Below, piece by piece: positions 52,567-61,665 of a DNA stretch of 64,000 nucleotides (its first letter is position 1; each line of letters starts with the position of its first letter). The notes below the pieces were generated by a model. That model saw only the letters and a program-made list of their open reading frames with translations, ran no database searches and was not told where the DNA came from. The DNA lies in the NCBI RefSeq assembly GCF_042677945.1, contig NZ_JBHUDN010000009.1; one strand, given 5' to 3'. Position numbers and translations under genes: made by a program. This DNA comes from Haloplanus litoreus. GTDB lineage: Archaea; Halobacteriota; Halobacteria; Halobacteriales; Haloferacaceae.

Positions 52567-54080
52567 CCACGCAGGAGGCCAAGCAGGATCACCGACCCCG
52601 CGACGGCGACGACAGCGCCCACGAGGGCGCCGCCGGGATGTGCGATGGCACCGACCAGTCCCGCCACTGCCCACGCGGCGGCGACGCCGAGCGCAGCGAC
52701 GCCGACGCTCGCGACGGCGTGGACCGTCTCGATTCGTGCGGCCGAGCGGGGACCCAGATCCGCGCGGGCGCCGACGCCCTGATCGCTCACGTCCCACGCG
52801 ACGACGGCGAGACCGACGAGCGTGAAGACGACGAGCGACGACGCACCGTCGACGCCGAGCAACACCGCGGCCGCACCCAGGCCCGTCCCCGCCAGCGTCC
52901 CGCTACTCCCCCGTGTCGGCAGCAGGCCGACGCCGCCCGCGACGACGAGGACGGTCAGGAGCGTCGTCAGCGCGGTGAGCGCGACCAGCGTCACGCCGAG
53001 GGCGAGTCCCGTCGGCGACAGCGCGTCCAGCAGGCTCGTGGCGACCGATCGGACCGTCGGCGGAAGCCCGGCTACGAGCGCGCGGACGACCCCTCCGCCG
53101 CCGACGGCGGCGACGACGACGCCCACCCCACCGGCCGTCAGCGGGAGCACGTGCCCCAGTGTCGCGGCCGTCTCGCCCGCGGCGGCCTGCAGGAGGCGTC
53201 CGGCGAGGGCGACGCCGCCGGCGACGGCGGCGAGGGCGAGGAGCGCCCCCCTGAGCGCCGAGGACGCGACCAGCCCCGCGAGGGCGACGACCGGCAGCGC
53301 CTCTCGAACCGGCGGGACGACGGTCAGCACGCTCACGAACGCGACTAACACGCCGTATTTAACCGTCGCGAGCAGGGTAGCGTCGACCCGCGCCACCGCC
53401 GCTCGAACCGCCTCGCGGCGCCGCCGGTGGGTCAGTTCCACGACGGGAAGCGCCGACAGCGCCGCGCGCCCGGCGAGGGCCGCGGCGACGACGAGCGTCG
53501 CGAACGACGCTAGGCCGACGGTCGGCGCCGTCGGCGCCAGGAATGGGTCGAGCGGCGCCCCGAACTCCACCGGCGGGACCGGGAGCGAGTCGAGCGCGTC
53601 GAACCGGGTGACTGCGAGGGCGCCGAACGCCACACCGACTACCGCCGCCGTCGCCGACGCGGTGCGCCAGGTCCGCGAGACGGCGCCCTCGCCGATACCG
53701 TCGCCGAGCGTCCCCGTCGCACCGAACGCCGCCAGCCCCGTGCCGAGCGCGAGCGCGAGTGCCGGGAGGAGCGCGAGTGGCCGTGCGAGCGTCGCGGCGC
53801 CCCGGTGGTCCGCGAGGAGGACGACGCCGGCGACGCCCGCGAGCGCGACGACCGGCGACAGCACGGACACGGCGGCCGTCCAGGCCGGGCCGTCGCGGGT
53901 GTTGCCGAGGACGGCGAGTCCCAGCCCCGCGCCCGCGGCGGCGGTCACGCCCACGCCGGCGACGGTTCCCTCGGCGACGGCCACCAGCGCCAGACCACCC
54001 CCGACGCCGAGGCCGGCCACGAGGCTCGCGGGTCGGGAGGCGCCGGCACCGAGGGTCGGTCCTTCGTCGACCGACGCCAT
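52563..54080 (-). CDS. Polytopic membrane protein of the DUF58 operon, 505 aa
   Basis: Starting MASVDEGPTLGAGASRPASL, the protein has about 12 hydrophobic helices separated by short loops, with very Ala/Val/Gly/Leu-rich composition (ALALLPALALALGTGLAAFG). No transporter motif is recognisable. It is the last gene of a four-gene operon: its ATG overlaps the DUF58 stop by one base (TGATG). Its stop overlaps that of the convergent MoxR gene by 4 bp. Function unknown. Confidence 0.75.
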   Translation of the reverse strand: MASVDEGPTLGAGASRPASLVAGLGVGGGLALVAVAEGTVAGVGVTAAAGAGLGLAVLGNTRDGPAWTAAVSVLSPVVALAGVAGVVLLADHRGAATLARPLALLPALALALGTGLAAFGATGTLGDGIGEGAVSRTWRTASATAAVVGVAFGALAVTRFDALDSLPVPPVEFGAPLDPFLAPTAPTVGLASFATLVVAAALAGRAALSALPVVELTHRRRREAVRAAVARVDATLLATVKYGVLVAFVSVLTVVPPVREALPVVALAGLVASSALRGALLALAAVAGGVALAGRLLQAAAGETAATLGHVLPLTAGGVGVVVAAVGGGGVVRALVAGLPPTVRSVATSLLDALSPTGLALGVTLVALTALTTLLTVLVVAGGVGLLPTRGSSGTLAGTGLGAAAVLLGVDGASSLVVFTLVGLAVVAWDVSDQGVGARADLGPRSAARIETVHAVASVGVAALGVAAAWAVAGLVGAIAHPGGALVGAVVAVAGSVILLGLLRG

Positions 54081-55375
54081 CACCGCACCTCCGCCCGGAG
54101 CGTCCGGGCCAGGGCGAGCGGCAGCCGTTCGTCGCGATTCCAGTCGACGACCGTCGCCCCGAGCCGTCGCATCCGGTCGAGCCGAACGCTGCGTTCGAGG
54201 GCGACGACTCGCCCGCCGACCGATCCACCCGTCACGTCCGGCGCGAGGACGGTCGTCTCGTGACCGCGGGCGCGGATCGACTCCACCGCCGCGGGCATCG
54301 CGTCGTCGACGGCCGGCGTACAGAGGAGCACCTGCGCCGTCTCGGGGAGGTGACCGAGGAGCCGGTCCAGCGCGGCGTCCCCGCCGTCGGCTAGCACCGC
54401 GTCCGCGGGCACCGCGTCGTCCGGTCCCGTCGCGGCCGCGTTGCAGACGGCGGCGGCCTGAGCCGGAAACCCCTCGACGTCCGGCGGGACCCACGCGGGA
54501 CGGCCCCCGGTGATCGGGTGTTCCGGCCCCAGCGCACCGACGCCGACGTGGTGGCCGTCGTCTCGGAGGACGCCGACCGCGAGCGTGGCAGCGTACGCCG
54601 ATAGCGTCGCTCCCGTGGGTAGGGACGTCCCCGCGGCGACGTGGGCCGGGTCGCGGCCGTCGATCAGTACTGCCACCCGGGCGGCCCGCTGTTCGCGGTA
54701 CTCGACCGTCGAGAGTTCACCCGTCTTCGCGTAGCGTCGCCAGTTGATTCGGTTGACCGGATCGCCCCGCCGGTAGTCGCGGGTGGCGTGGAACTCGACG
54801 CCGACACCGCCGGTGTCCGTCGACAGCGACCCGGTGAACGTCGAGGTCCGCCGGCGGAGGGGCATATCCTCGACGGTGACCCGGCAGTCGAACTCCGTCG
54901 CCCCGTCGGCTTCGACGGCCGTTTCGGTGACGACCGTTCCACTCACGGCACCGGCTCGGAGCGTCACGGGGCGGAACGCGTAGCTGCCGCGGTTCGCGGT
55001 CAGCGTGTACGTCGCGGTCAGCGTCTCGCCGCTCCGGAGGGCGTCCCCCGCCCGGGCGTCGCCCCCGCTCACCTCGAGTTCCCGCGGCACGCCGTCCAGT
55101 ACCCGAAGATCCGGCATCACCGACTCGCCGACGTTCGTCACCCGGAGCGTCACCTCGACCGGTTGCCCCGGGAGCGGCGTCTCCGGACGTATCTCGCGTT
55201 CGACCCGCACTCGGCCGTCCAGGGACGAAAGCGACGACACTGCCCCCTGGACGACGAAGGCGAGGGGGACGAGCGCCGCGAGCAACAGCGTCGGCCTCCC
55301 CGCCGCCACGCCGGCGGCCACCAGCCCGACCGTCGCCCCGACGAGCCCTCGGTACCGGTGGATGCGCCGGGTCAC
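54080..55375 (-). CDS. DUF58 domain protein
   Basis: A 431-residue protein. Two N-terminal membrane helices (YRGLVGATVGLVAAGVAAGR and PTLLLAALVPLAFVVQGAV) precede a beta-rich exposed region (VRVEREIRPETPLPGQPVEV) and the DUF58 signature GVEFHATRDYRRGDPVNRIN with WRRYAKTGELSTVEYREQR. A vWA-like fold follows (AVLIDGRDPAHVA). DUF58 proteins regularly pair with MoxR and transglutaminase genes. GTG 55375 overlaps the upstream stop (GTGA), so it is coupled. Confidence 0.9.
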   Translation of the reverse strand: MTRRIHRYRGLVGATVGLVAAGVAAGRPTLLLAALVPLAFVVQGAVSSLSSLDGRVRVEREIRPETPLPGQPVEVTLRVTNVGESVMPDLRVLDGVPRELEVSGGDARAGDALRSGETLTATYTLTANRGSYAFRPVTLRAGAVSGTVVTETAVEADGATEFDCRVTVEDMPLRRRTSTFTGSLSTDTGGVGVEFHATRDYRRGDPVNRINWRRYAKTGELSTVEYREQRAARVAVLIDGRDPAHVAAGTSLPTGATLSAYAATLAVGVLRDDGHHVGVGALGPEHPITGGRPAWVPPDVEGFPAQAAAVCNAAATGPDDAVPADAVLADGGDAALDRLLGHLPETAQVLLCTPAVDDAMPAAVESIRARGHETTVLAPDVTGGSVGGRVVALERSVRLDRMRRLGATVVDWNRDERLPLALARTLRAEVR

Positions 55376-56049
55376 GACGACCCCTCCACCGCCGCCCGGA
55401 GCCGACGCCACCACCCGTCGGTCGGCCGGGCCGGCGGTTCGTAGCCAGTCACGCGCTCGCCACACGTCCGCTCGACGGCGCGGAGCGCGCGCGTCACCCG
55501 GCGCTCGTACGCCCGCTCCGGATAGAGCCAGGCGTACAGGCGGTGGTACCAGGGGTAATCAACTGCGGCCGTCGTCGAGAGGAAGGCGGCCGCGTACCGG
55601 TCGTCGGTCCACGTCCCCTCGTCCACCACCGCCGCCGCCCCGTCGCCCCCCCGCTCGTGGCGGTACGTCCCGATCACGACGTCCCGGAGGCGGTCACGGA
55701 GGGGGGTAGTCCCCGTCCCGGAGTCCTCGCCCGCGACGGTCCGTTCGTAGTGGGCCGTGAGGTCCTGTCCCGCGACGGCGGGGTGCCGGCCCAGGCCGTC
55801 GTCCTCGTGAGCCGGCAACGGTGCGGCGTCGTCCCGCCGGTTGACCCACGCGTAGAGCAGGCCGAGGACGCCGGTGACGGCGCCGACGATCAGGAGGGCC
55901 AGACCCGGCTCGAGTCGTTCGGTCACCGTCCCCACTCCCCGTCGGATCGACGCGGGAACGAGTTCGGGCGCGTAGCCGTAACTCGCGGCGAAGCCCACGC
56001 CGGCGAGGGCGAGTCCGACCGCGAGACGTCGTCGCCGGCGGCGGTTCAC
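55372..56049 (-). CDS. Small membrane-anchored protein of the DUF58 operon, 225 aa
   Basis: Two helices near the N-terminus (RLAVGLALAGVGFAASYGYA and LALLIVGAVTGVLGLLYAWV) are followed by a cytoplasmic region with LRDRLRDVVIGTYRHERGGD and PWYHRLYAWLYPERAYERRV. It resembles the accessory membrane proteins found between transglutaminase and DUF58 genes in haloarchaea. It is coupled by 4-bp overlaps with both neighbours. Function unknown. Confidence 0.75.
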   Translation of the reverse strand: MNRRRRRRLAVGLALAGVGFAASYGYAPELVPASIRRGVGTVTERLEPGLALLIVGAVTGVLGLLYAWVNRRDDAAPLPAHEDDGLGRHPAVAGQDLTAHYERTVAGEDSGTGTTPLRDRLRDVVIGTYRHERGGDGAAAVVDEGTWTDDRYAAAFLSTTAAVDYPWYHRLYAWLYPERAYERRVTRALRAVERTCGERVTGYEPPARPTDGWWRRLRAAVEGSS

Positions 56050-58820
56050 GACTCCTCACCCCGCGCCGCGGCACGGAGCCGGTCGACCGCCTCGCGGACA
56101 CGCGCCAGACGACCCTCGTCGGGCGCGAGACGGCCGTATTCGGCGTCCCGATACGCCTCGGTAAGGGTCTCTACCGCGTCCGCGGGCAACCCCCGTTCGA
56201 CGGCGTAGCGCGCGATCTCGCCGGGCGTCCGGGTGGTCGCCGCCGGCGGGGCGACGAGCGCGACGAACTCCCGCCAGAACTCCCGGAGCGTCGGCGACGC
56301 GCCGGACGCGCAGTCGGCCTCGCTTCCACCCACTCGTCCGGCGGGTGCCGACTCGCCGCCCCCGTCGCTCGCGTCGGACCGTCGCCGCGCTAACAGGCCG
56401 GCCAGCCACCGCCACAGTCGTCGGAGGAGGCGCCGCGGATCGAGTGCGGTCACGGCGGCCAGTCCCTGGGCCGCCACCCGCGCCGGCACCCCCGCCAGCC
56501 ACCGCAGGCCGCGACGGAGCACCCGGCCGGCGTCCGCGAGTAGTTCGGCGGTGCGGAGACACACCGCCACCGCGCGGGCGGACAGCGTCGAGAGCGTCGC
56601 CCCCAGCCACCGGGCGCTCCCCCGCGCCGTGATACCCCGGCGTCGGAGCCGCCACCCGAGGGCGACGAGGACGGCGAGGGCGGCGCCGCCGAGGAGCACG
56701 GCGTTGCGATACAGTCCCCGGACGGCCGTTCGGGCGGTCGTCCCCGACGGTCCTCGGGCGGTGATCGTCGCCGACCCCGCCACCGGAAGGGTCACCCCGA
56801 GCGTCCCGTTCGCGTCCGTCTGCCCCCCGGCGGCGCCGTCGACGCGCACTGTCGCGGCCGCTACGGGCGACCCGTTGCGCGTCGCCGTCACCGTCGCCGG
56901 CCCACCCGGGAGGGGGAGGCCGAGCGGTGCGTCCACCGCGACGGTGATGGGCTTTGGTTCGGTCCGGTCGGTCGGGTCGCTCCCGTTCGGGGCGCGCACG
57001 CGGAGGGGCGTCGTCGTACCGAGGTCGTCGCGGCGCACGCGGAGCGTGTGGGTCCCCGGCGCCACGCCCGAGAGCGAGACGCCGGCGGTCCCGTTCTCGC
57101 CCGTTTCCCCGATCCGTTCGCCGTCGAGAGTCACCGTCGCTCCCCTGAACGGCACGTCCCGAATCGCCGCGACGACGGTGAGTCCGCCGCCAGCGACGGG
57201 CCGTCCCCGTACCGACAGCGTCACGTTCGTGTCGCTCCGGTAGGTCCGCGAGGAGCCGTTCGTGTCCGTCCCCGCCTCCCGCTGGAGCGGGCCAGTCGCG
57301 GGCCGTGCCGCAGCCAGCCGGTCGGGCGCGTCGGGGCGACGGACGGCGTCGACTGGGACCGACCCACCCGTCGCCCGGGCAGCGCTCGGTCCGTCGTCGT
57401 CGTCGTCGTACTTCGTCACCGCGTCGGGCGGGTGCGCCGTGACCGTGAACTCGGCGGCGTAAGGGAGCGTGGTCCGCACCCGCCCTCTCGCGTCCGTCCA
57501 GCCCACGCGTTCGTCGTTGATGGCCACCGGCGCGCCCACCACCGGCGTCCCGTTCTTCTCGACGCTGACGGCGACGCGGGCGCCGGCGACGGCCGATCGG
57601 TTGAGCGAGAGGTCGTACGGTGGCTGGGGGTTCTTGACGGGCAGATCGCCGGATCCCGTGGGGTCGAATCGAACCCACCCGGTCCCCGGGAAGTACACCT
57701 CGACCCACGCGTGCCCCCGGTCGGCGGTGACGAGATACCGGTTCTCGCCCACCCGTTCGCCGGGAGCGTAGCCGACGACGTACCGTGCCGGAATTCCCTG
57801 CGTCCGCAGCATGACGACCATCGAGGTGGCGTAATACTGGCAGTAGCCCGACTCCATCTCGAAGATGAACTGGTCGGCGATCGGTTCGCCGGGTTCGTGG
57901 CTGGCGTTCAGCGAGTAGGGTTTCTGCCGGAGCCAGTCCCTGACGATCACCGCCGCGTCGTAGGGTGTCTCCGCGTCGGCCGTCAACCCGGTCGAGAACC
58001 GCTCGACGCGACGGGGCGTCGCCTCGGGCACCTGCGTGTAGTGCCGTTCGAGTTCGGCCGGGTAGTCGAGTCCCGCGGCCCGCAACGTCCCCGGCGACCG
58101 GGGCGGTGCCGCACTCCGCGCACGGTAGGTGGTCTCCGCCGGTAGCGACTCGGTAGCGCGGACGCCGCCGAGGGTGGACGCTTCGACGCCGACGCTCCGG
58201 TTCGGCACCTGTACCCGCTCCGGTTGCCACGCCGTCGGGAGCGACGACGAGGGGACGAGCAGGGTGACGTCGTACGCCATCCGCTCGCCGGCCGCGGTCA
58301 GGTCGCCGTTCGGGACGCCCTCGCCCATCGACTGCCACCGCGGCGACCGCTCCCACGCCGACCCGGTGTACCGGCCGTAGGCGGTCTGTCGCCAGTAGGT
58401 GTTCCGCGGTCCCTCAACGACGAACTGGGGCGTCTGTGCGAGCGGCGCCCCCGAGGGCTGCGTCGAGCCGATCCGCGTCCGCTCCGGCGGGTTCGAGAGG
58501 CCGACGCCACTCGGTGAGCCGCCGCCGAGGGAGCCGGGGGACGACCGTTCGCCGCTCGATCCGCCGCCCGGCGTGGCTACCGTGGTCCCGGTGGCCGCCT
58601 CCCCGGGCGTCGCGGTACCGTCCCGCTCCGAGCCGCCGTCGGGCGAGTCGGGGCCGCCGAGGCCGGCCGCGGGGAGGAGCGCGGCGGCGACGACGAGGGC
58701 GAGGACGGCCGCGAGCGTGACCGCTAGCTCGCCGTACTCGACGCCGTCGCCGTCGCCGTCGACATCGGGTCCACTCGACGGCGCGGAGCCGGCCGCCGAT
58801 CCGCCCCCGGAGTCGCTCAT
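56046..58820 (-). CDS. Membrane-anchored transglutaminase-like protein, 924 aa
   Basis: An N-terminal helix (VTLAAVLALVVAAALLPAAG), a Gly/Ser/Thr-rich linker, and a large exposed region. The transglutaminase core carries the catalytic Cys in MESGYCQYYATSMVVMLRTQ, His in DRGHAWVEVYFPG and Asp in WVRFDPTGSG (about residues 325-395). Three or more Ig-like carboxypeptidase-regulatory-type repeats follow, then a second helix (NAVLLGGAALAVLVALGWRL) and a cytoplasmic tail with a domain ending the protein. First gene of the operon with DUF58 protein. A cell-surface cross-linking or peptidase role is inferred. Confidence 0.9.
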   Translation of the reverse strand: MSDSGGGSAAGSAPSSGPDVDGDGDGVEYGELAVTLAAVLALVVAAALLPAAGLGGPDSPDGGSERDGTATPGEAATGTTVATPGGGSSGERSSPGSLGGGSPSGVGLSNPPERTRIGSTQPSGAPLAQTPQFVVEGPRNTYWRQTAYGRYTGSAWERSPRWQSMGEGVPNGDLTAAGERMAYDVTLLVPSSSLPTAWQPERVQVPNRSVGVEASTLGGVRATESLPAETTYRARSAAPPRSPGTLRAAGLDYPAELERHYTQVPEATPRRVERFSTGLTADAETPYDAAVIVRDWLRQKPYSLNASHEPGEPIADQFIFEMESGYCQYYATSMVVMLRTQGIPARYVVGYAPGERVGENRYLVTADRGHAWVEVYFPGTGWVRFDPTGSGDLPVKNPQPPYDLSLNRSAVAGARVAVSVEKNGTPVVGAPVAINDERVGWTDARGRVRTTLPYAAEFTVTAHPPDAVTKYDDDDDGPSAARATGGSVPVDAVRRPDAPDRLAAARPATGPLQREAGTDTNGSSRTYRSDTNVTLSVRGRPVAGGGLTVVAAIRDVPFRGATVTLDGERIGETGENGTAGVSLSGVAPGTHTLRVRRDDLGTTTPLRVRAPNGSDPTDRTEPKPITVAVDAPLGLPLPGGPATVTATRNGSPVAAATVRVDGAAGGQTDANGTLGVTLPVAGSATITARGPSGTTARTAVRGLYRNAVLLGGAALAVLVALGWRLRRRGITARGSARWLGATLSTLSARAVAVCLRTAELLADAGRVLRRGLRWLAGVPARVAAQGLAAVTALDPRRLLRRLWRWLAGLLARRRSDASDGGGESAPAGRVGGSEADCASGASPTLREFWREFVALVAPPAATTRTPGEIARYAVERGLPADAVETLTEAYRDAEYGRLAPDEGRLARVREAVDRLRAAARGEES

Positions 58821-58892
58821 GACCGATTCTGGATGAACGGTCCGCGGCGACGGACAATAACCCTGTTCCCGCCCCACCGTCGAGCCGAAACG

Positions 58893-58898
58893 ATTTAT
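58893..58898 (+). promoter_or_regulatory. TATA element for DUF5808 gene
   Basis: ATTTAT is centred 27 bp before ATG 58923, predicting a leaderless transcript. Confidence 0.5.
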
Positions 58899-58922
58899 CC
58901 CGGGGAGCCGTATCCCTCTCCC

Positions 58923-59201
58923 ATGGTCGACAAACCGCAGTCCGGTTCGATTCTCGGTATCCCGTACAACTTCGAACGCCCGAGCCTCGGGCGCCTGCTC
59001 TCCGCCCACTGGAAGCCCGGCGAAGGGATGGTCGTGGAGAAGCCCTTCGGCATCGGCTACACGCTGAACCTGGCGAACTGGCGCTCCTGGCTCGTCGTCC
59101 TCGTCGCCGGCGTCCTCCTCTGGCAGGAGAACGACGGCGGTCTGCGCCCCGACACCGACGAGAACGACGACGACCCCGTCGAAGTCGTCGTCGACGACTG
59201 A
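58923..59201 (+). CDS. DUF5808-like small membrane protein, 92 aa
   Basis: The protein reads VDKPQSGSILGIPYNFERPS, then GEGMVVEKPFGIGYTLNLAN, one helix (SWLVVLVAGVLLWQ) and an Asp/Glu-rich tail. The GIPYNFERPS and KPFGIGYTLNLANW segments match a short family (DUF5808) widespread in haloarchaea. Role unknown. It is followed after 7 bp by the DUF5787-type gene and may be co-transcribed with it. Confidence 0.8.
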   Translation: MVDKPQSGSILGIPYNFERPSLGRLLSAHWKPGEGMVVEKPFGIGYTLNLANWRSWLVVLVAGVLLWQENDGGLRPDTDENDDDPVEVVVDD

Positions 59202-59208
59202 GCGGGGC

Positions 59209-60222
59209 GTGGACTCGGAGTACGCGTTCGAACTGGCGCTGTGTGCCTACCTCGAGGAAACCCGCGAGTGGGTACTCGGCCGCCAACTCGGCGCCTCCGT
59301 CGCCGACCCCGGCGCCCGCATCGTCGACGTCTGCGCGGTGGCTCCCGGCCCCGAGTTCGACCGCCGTGCGGCCATCACGAGCGAGACCATCCCACCCCGA
59401 GCGGTCGAGAGCGACGTCGGCCCCGGCCGGGCGGTGGATCCGGTCGCGGCCTTCGACTGTGCGCCCGGCGTCGCCCGCCGCGCGGCCGACAGGGCGGTCG
59501 AGGTGGGCTTTTTCGAGGTCGAACGACGCGGAAGCCGCCGCCACGTCCGGGGGACGACCCGGTATCCCGACTGGATCGGTCGTCTGATCGGCATCGAGAA
59601 CAAACCCGACCTCGGCCGGCCCGGTGACCTGCAACGCCAGTTGCGCCGCGACGCCGCCCTCGGCCTCTTCGACGCCGTCGTCCTCGTCACCGAGAGCTAC
59701 GTCACCCGCGCACACCTGAACCGCATCCCCGAGTCCGTCGGAGTCTGGCGATTCGTGGGTGATGAGGGCGAAGGCGAGGAGCCACGCGCCTCGGGCGACC
59801 GGCCGGCGGCCGGGTTCGGCGACCTCACGGTGATCCGGGAGCCGACGCCGCTCGATCCGACGTCGTCCGGTGTCGAACCCCTCGCCGACCACCCGCTCCG
59901 GACGGACGTGGCTGTCGTCTCCCCGGAGGAGAAGGCCAGTAAGCGTCGCGCTATCGCCGAACGCGCATACGGAAAGGGATGGCGCCCCCGCGACTACCCG
60001 GGCTGTGCGTCGATGTGCCCGACCGCCGACGGCCGGCCCTACTGTGCCGCGTTCGACCGCGTCGTCGACCCACGGTACGACTGCGGCGAGTCGTGCCCGG
60101 CCTTCGAAGCCGCCGATTCGCCGGCCGTGGACCACGAGGAGTTGCGCGACGCGCGGACACCCTGGGTCGCGGACCCCGATGGGGTCACCCGCCGGCAGAC
60201 GGGTCTCGACCGGTTCACTTGA
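59209..60222 (+). CDS. Putative PD-(D/E)XK nuclease with C-terminal cysteine cluster (DUF5787-like)
   Basis: A 337-residue protein starting at GTG. YPDWIGRLIGIENKPDLGRP followed by QRQLRRDAALGLFDAVVLVT reads as a PD-(D/E)XK core: Asp on one strand, E-x-K on the next, then the Q-containing helix. Near the C-terminus C-x3-C (CASMC), PYCAAFD and YDCGESCPAF supply five cysteines, recalling the iron-sulfur clasp of Cas4/AddB-type exonucleases. No DNA-processing gene is adjacent. Nuclease activity is an inference from motif pattern. I recall the family as DUF5787. Confidence 0.65.
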   Translation: MDSEYAFELALCAYLEETREWVLGRQLGASVADPGARIVDVCAVAPGPEFDRRAAITSETIPPRAVESDVGPGRAVDPVAAFDCAPGVARRAADRAVEVGFFEVERRGSRRHVRGTTRYPDWIGRLIGIENKPDLGRPGDLQRQLRRDAALGLFDAVVLVTESYVTRAHLNRIPESVGVWRFVGDEGEGEEPRASGDRPAAGFGDLTVIREPTPLDPTSSGVEPLADHPLRTDVAVVSPEEKASKRRAIAERAYGKGWRPRDYPGCASMCPTADGRPYCAAFDRVVDPRYDCGESCPAFEAADSPAVDHEELRDARTPWVADPDGVTRRQTGLDRFT

Positions 60223-60400
60223 GGCGTCGGCGACGCCCCGCGAGACCGGCAACGACGACGCCGACGCCGAGGGCGAGGCCCGCGGCGGCCGCCCGACGCG
60301 GGTCGGGAGCGCCGAAAAAGAGCAGCGAGACGCCGATCCAGACGAGCGCTCCCGCGAGGCCGCTGGCGGCGCCGCGGCCGAGCGTCGAGACGACGGTCAT
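60215..60400 (-). CDS. Small two-helix membrane protein, 61 aa
   Basis: MTVVSTLGRGAASGLAGALV begins the first helix (VWIGVSLLFF), and AAAAGLALGVGVVVAGLAG forms the second, ending in a basic RRRRLK tail that would face the cytoplasm. It overlaps the convergent DUF5787-type gene by 8 bp. Short haloarchaeal membrane protein of unknown function. Confidence 0.55.
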   Translation of the reverse strand: MTVVSTLGRGAASGLAGALVWIGVSLLFFGAPDPRRAAAAGLALGVGVVVAGLAGRRRRLK

Positions 60401-60437
60401 GGCTCCGACTGCGGCCGGCGGCTCGTTATAGGTTGCG

Positions 60438-61262
60438 CTACAGGTCGTAGGTCTCCCCGTCGACGGCCAGCGGTTCGGCGAAGGCCTCTCCGGCGGGGTA
60501 GTAGTGGGCGAGATGGACCAACCTCGTCCGGTCGGCGTCCAGTTCGGCCGCCAGATCCAGCGCCCCCTCGCGAGTCATGTGTTTCGACCCGAAAGTGCGT
60601 GGGACGCCGGCGTCGTTCCGGTGTTTCCCGCCCTGCGGGTGGTGTTCGCAGGAGGACGCGGGGACGATAGCGTCGGCAAGGAGGAGGTCCGGATCGGCCA
60701 GTGCCGCCCGCGAATCGTCCGGAATCCCGAAGCTCGTATCGCCTGTGAGAGAGCATTTCGCGCCCGTCTCGGGGTCCTCGAGTACGACGCCGTAACACAG
60801 GAGCGGGGGGTGGTCGACGGGGACGAAGCGCACGTCGAGCCCGCAGACCCGAAACGGCTCGTGGGGTGTGTGCGCCGCGACGCTCACCCGGTCGAGATAG
60901 TCGTACTTCCGGCGAATCGTGCCGGCGACGCTCTCGTCGGTGGCCGGATCGACGACGTTCGTCGCGTGGACGGGCAGGTCGTCGAACAGGCGATAGGCGT
61001 TGCCGAGGCCGTCGAGGTGGTCGAAGTGGATGTGCGTCACCAGAGCGGCGTCCGGGAGCGGGACCTCCTGGGTGAGAAACTGGTGGCGGAAGTCGGGACT
61101 GCAGTCGATCAGGAGCGACTCGCCGGTCCGGTCGTTCCGGACGTGGACCGAAAAGCGCGAGCGCTCGACGTCCAGTTCTCGCGCCCGCTCGCAGGTGGCA
61201 CAGTCACAGCCGACGGTCGGGGTGCCGGTCGTGTCGCCGGTTCCGAGTAGCGTCACCCGCAT
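60438..61262 (-). CDS. PhnP-like MBL-fold phosphodiesterase
   Basis: A 274-residue metallo-beta-lactamase-fold protein. The N-terminus MRVTLLGTGDTTGTPTVGCD with CDCATCERA matches PhnP-type enzymes, whose cysteines bind an extra zinc. The metal motif THIHFDHLDG and LTGDTSFGIPDD follow, with HLAHYYPAG near the end. PhnP hydrolyses cyclic ribose phosphodiesters, but no phosphonate genes are nearby, so the substrate is uncertain. Single gene. Confidence 0.87.
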   Translation of the reverse strand: MRVTLLGTGDTTGTPTVGCDCATCERARELDVERSRFSVHVRNDRTGESLLIDCSPDFRHQFLTQEVPLPDAALVTHIHFDHLDGLGNAYRLFDDLPVHATNVVDPATDESVAGTIRRKYDYLDRVSVAAHTPHEPFRVCGLDVRFVPVDHPPLLCYGVVLEDPETGAKCSLTGDTSFGIPDDSRAALADPDLLLADAIVPASSCEHHPQGGKHRNDAGVPRTFGSKHMTREGALDLAAELDADRTRLVHLAHYYPAGEAFAEPLAVDGETYDL

Positions 61263-61317
61263 TCGACCGCACGTTACCGGTCGGTGGCCTTATACTGACG
61301 GGGAGACCCCCGGTCGT

Positions 61318-61386
61318 ACTGCCGGCTGTAAGCCGATTGGGGAGTCGCCACTCCAGTGTGTGACTCTCTCGAAACAGTTACAGCCG
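61318..61386. repeat. Dispersed intergenic repeat, copy B
   Basis: Starts ACTGCCGGCTGTAAG, contains CTCTCGAAACAGT and ends TTACAGCCG (continuing CCGGCA to 61392). It matches copy A at 15643-15709. The ends form an imperfect inverted repeat: TGCCGGCTGTAA against TTACAGCCGCCGGCA, with a 3-base insertion. Confidence 0.7.
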
Positions 61387-61392
61387 CCGGCA

Positions 61393-61596
61393 TCAGTCGC
61401 GGTAGCCGTGACCGACGATCAGCGCCGCGGCGTTCACCGCGAGGACGGCGGCGACGAGCGACAGGTTGCGGTCGAACGCGAGGAGGGCGATGGCGGAGAA
61501 CGGGAGCGCAACGGCGGCCCAGAACGCCGCGGCGCGGACGGCGCTCCCGGCGCGGGCGGCGACCGACCGAGCGTGGACGGGACGGGCGGAGGGCAT
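61393..61596 (-). CDS. Small membrane protein, 67 aa
   Basis: From ATG 61596 the protein reads MPSARPVHARSVAARAGSAV, then two helices (AAFWAAVALPFSAIALLAFD and SLVAAVLAVNAAALIVGHGY). A basic N-terminus suggests N-in topology. It lies between the copper ATPase (upstream, same strand) and copy B of the repeat. Function unknown. Confidence 0.6.
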   Translation of the reverse strand: MPSARPVHARSVAARAGSAVRAAAFWAAVALPFSAIALLAFDRNLSLVAAVLAVNAAALIVGHGYRD

Positions 61597-61665
61597 CGTG
61601 CTTCGTACGTCTACGCGGGGGCGCAAAAGGCTGTGCAAAACACAAGTGCGCGTTTGAGTGACCGA

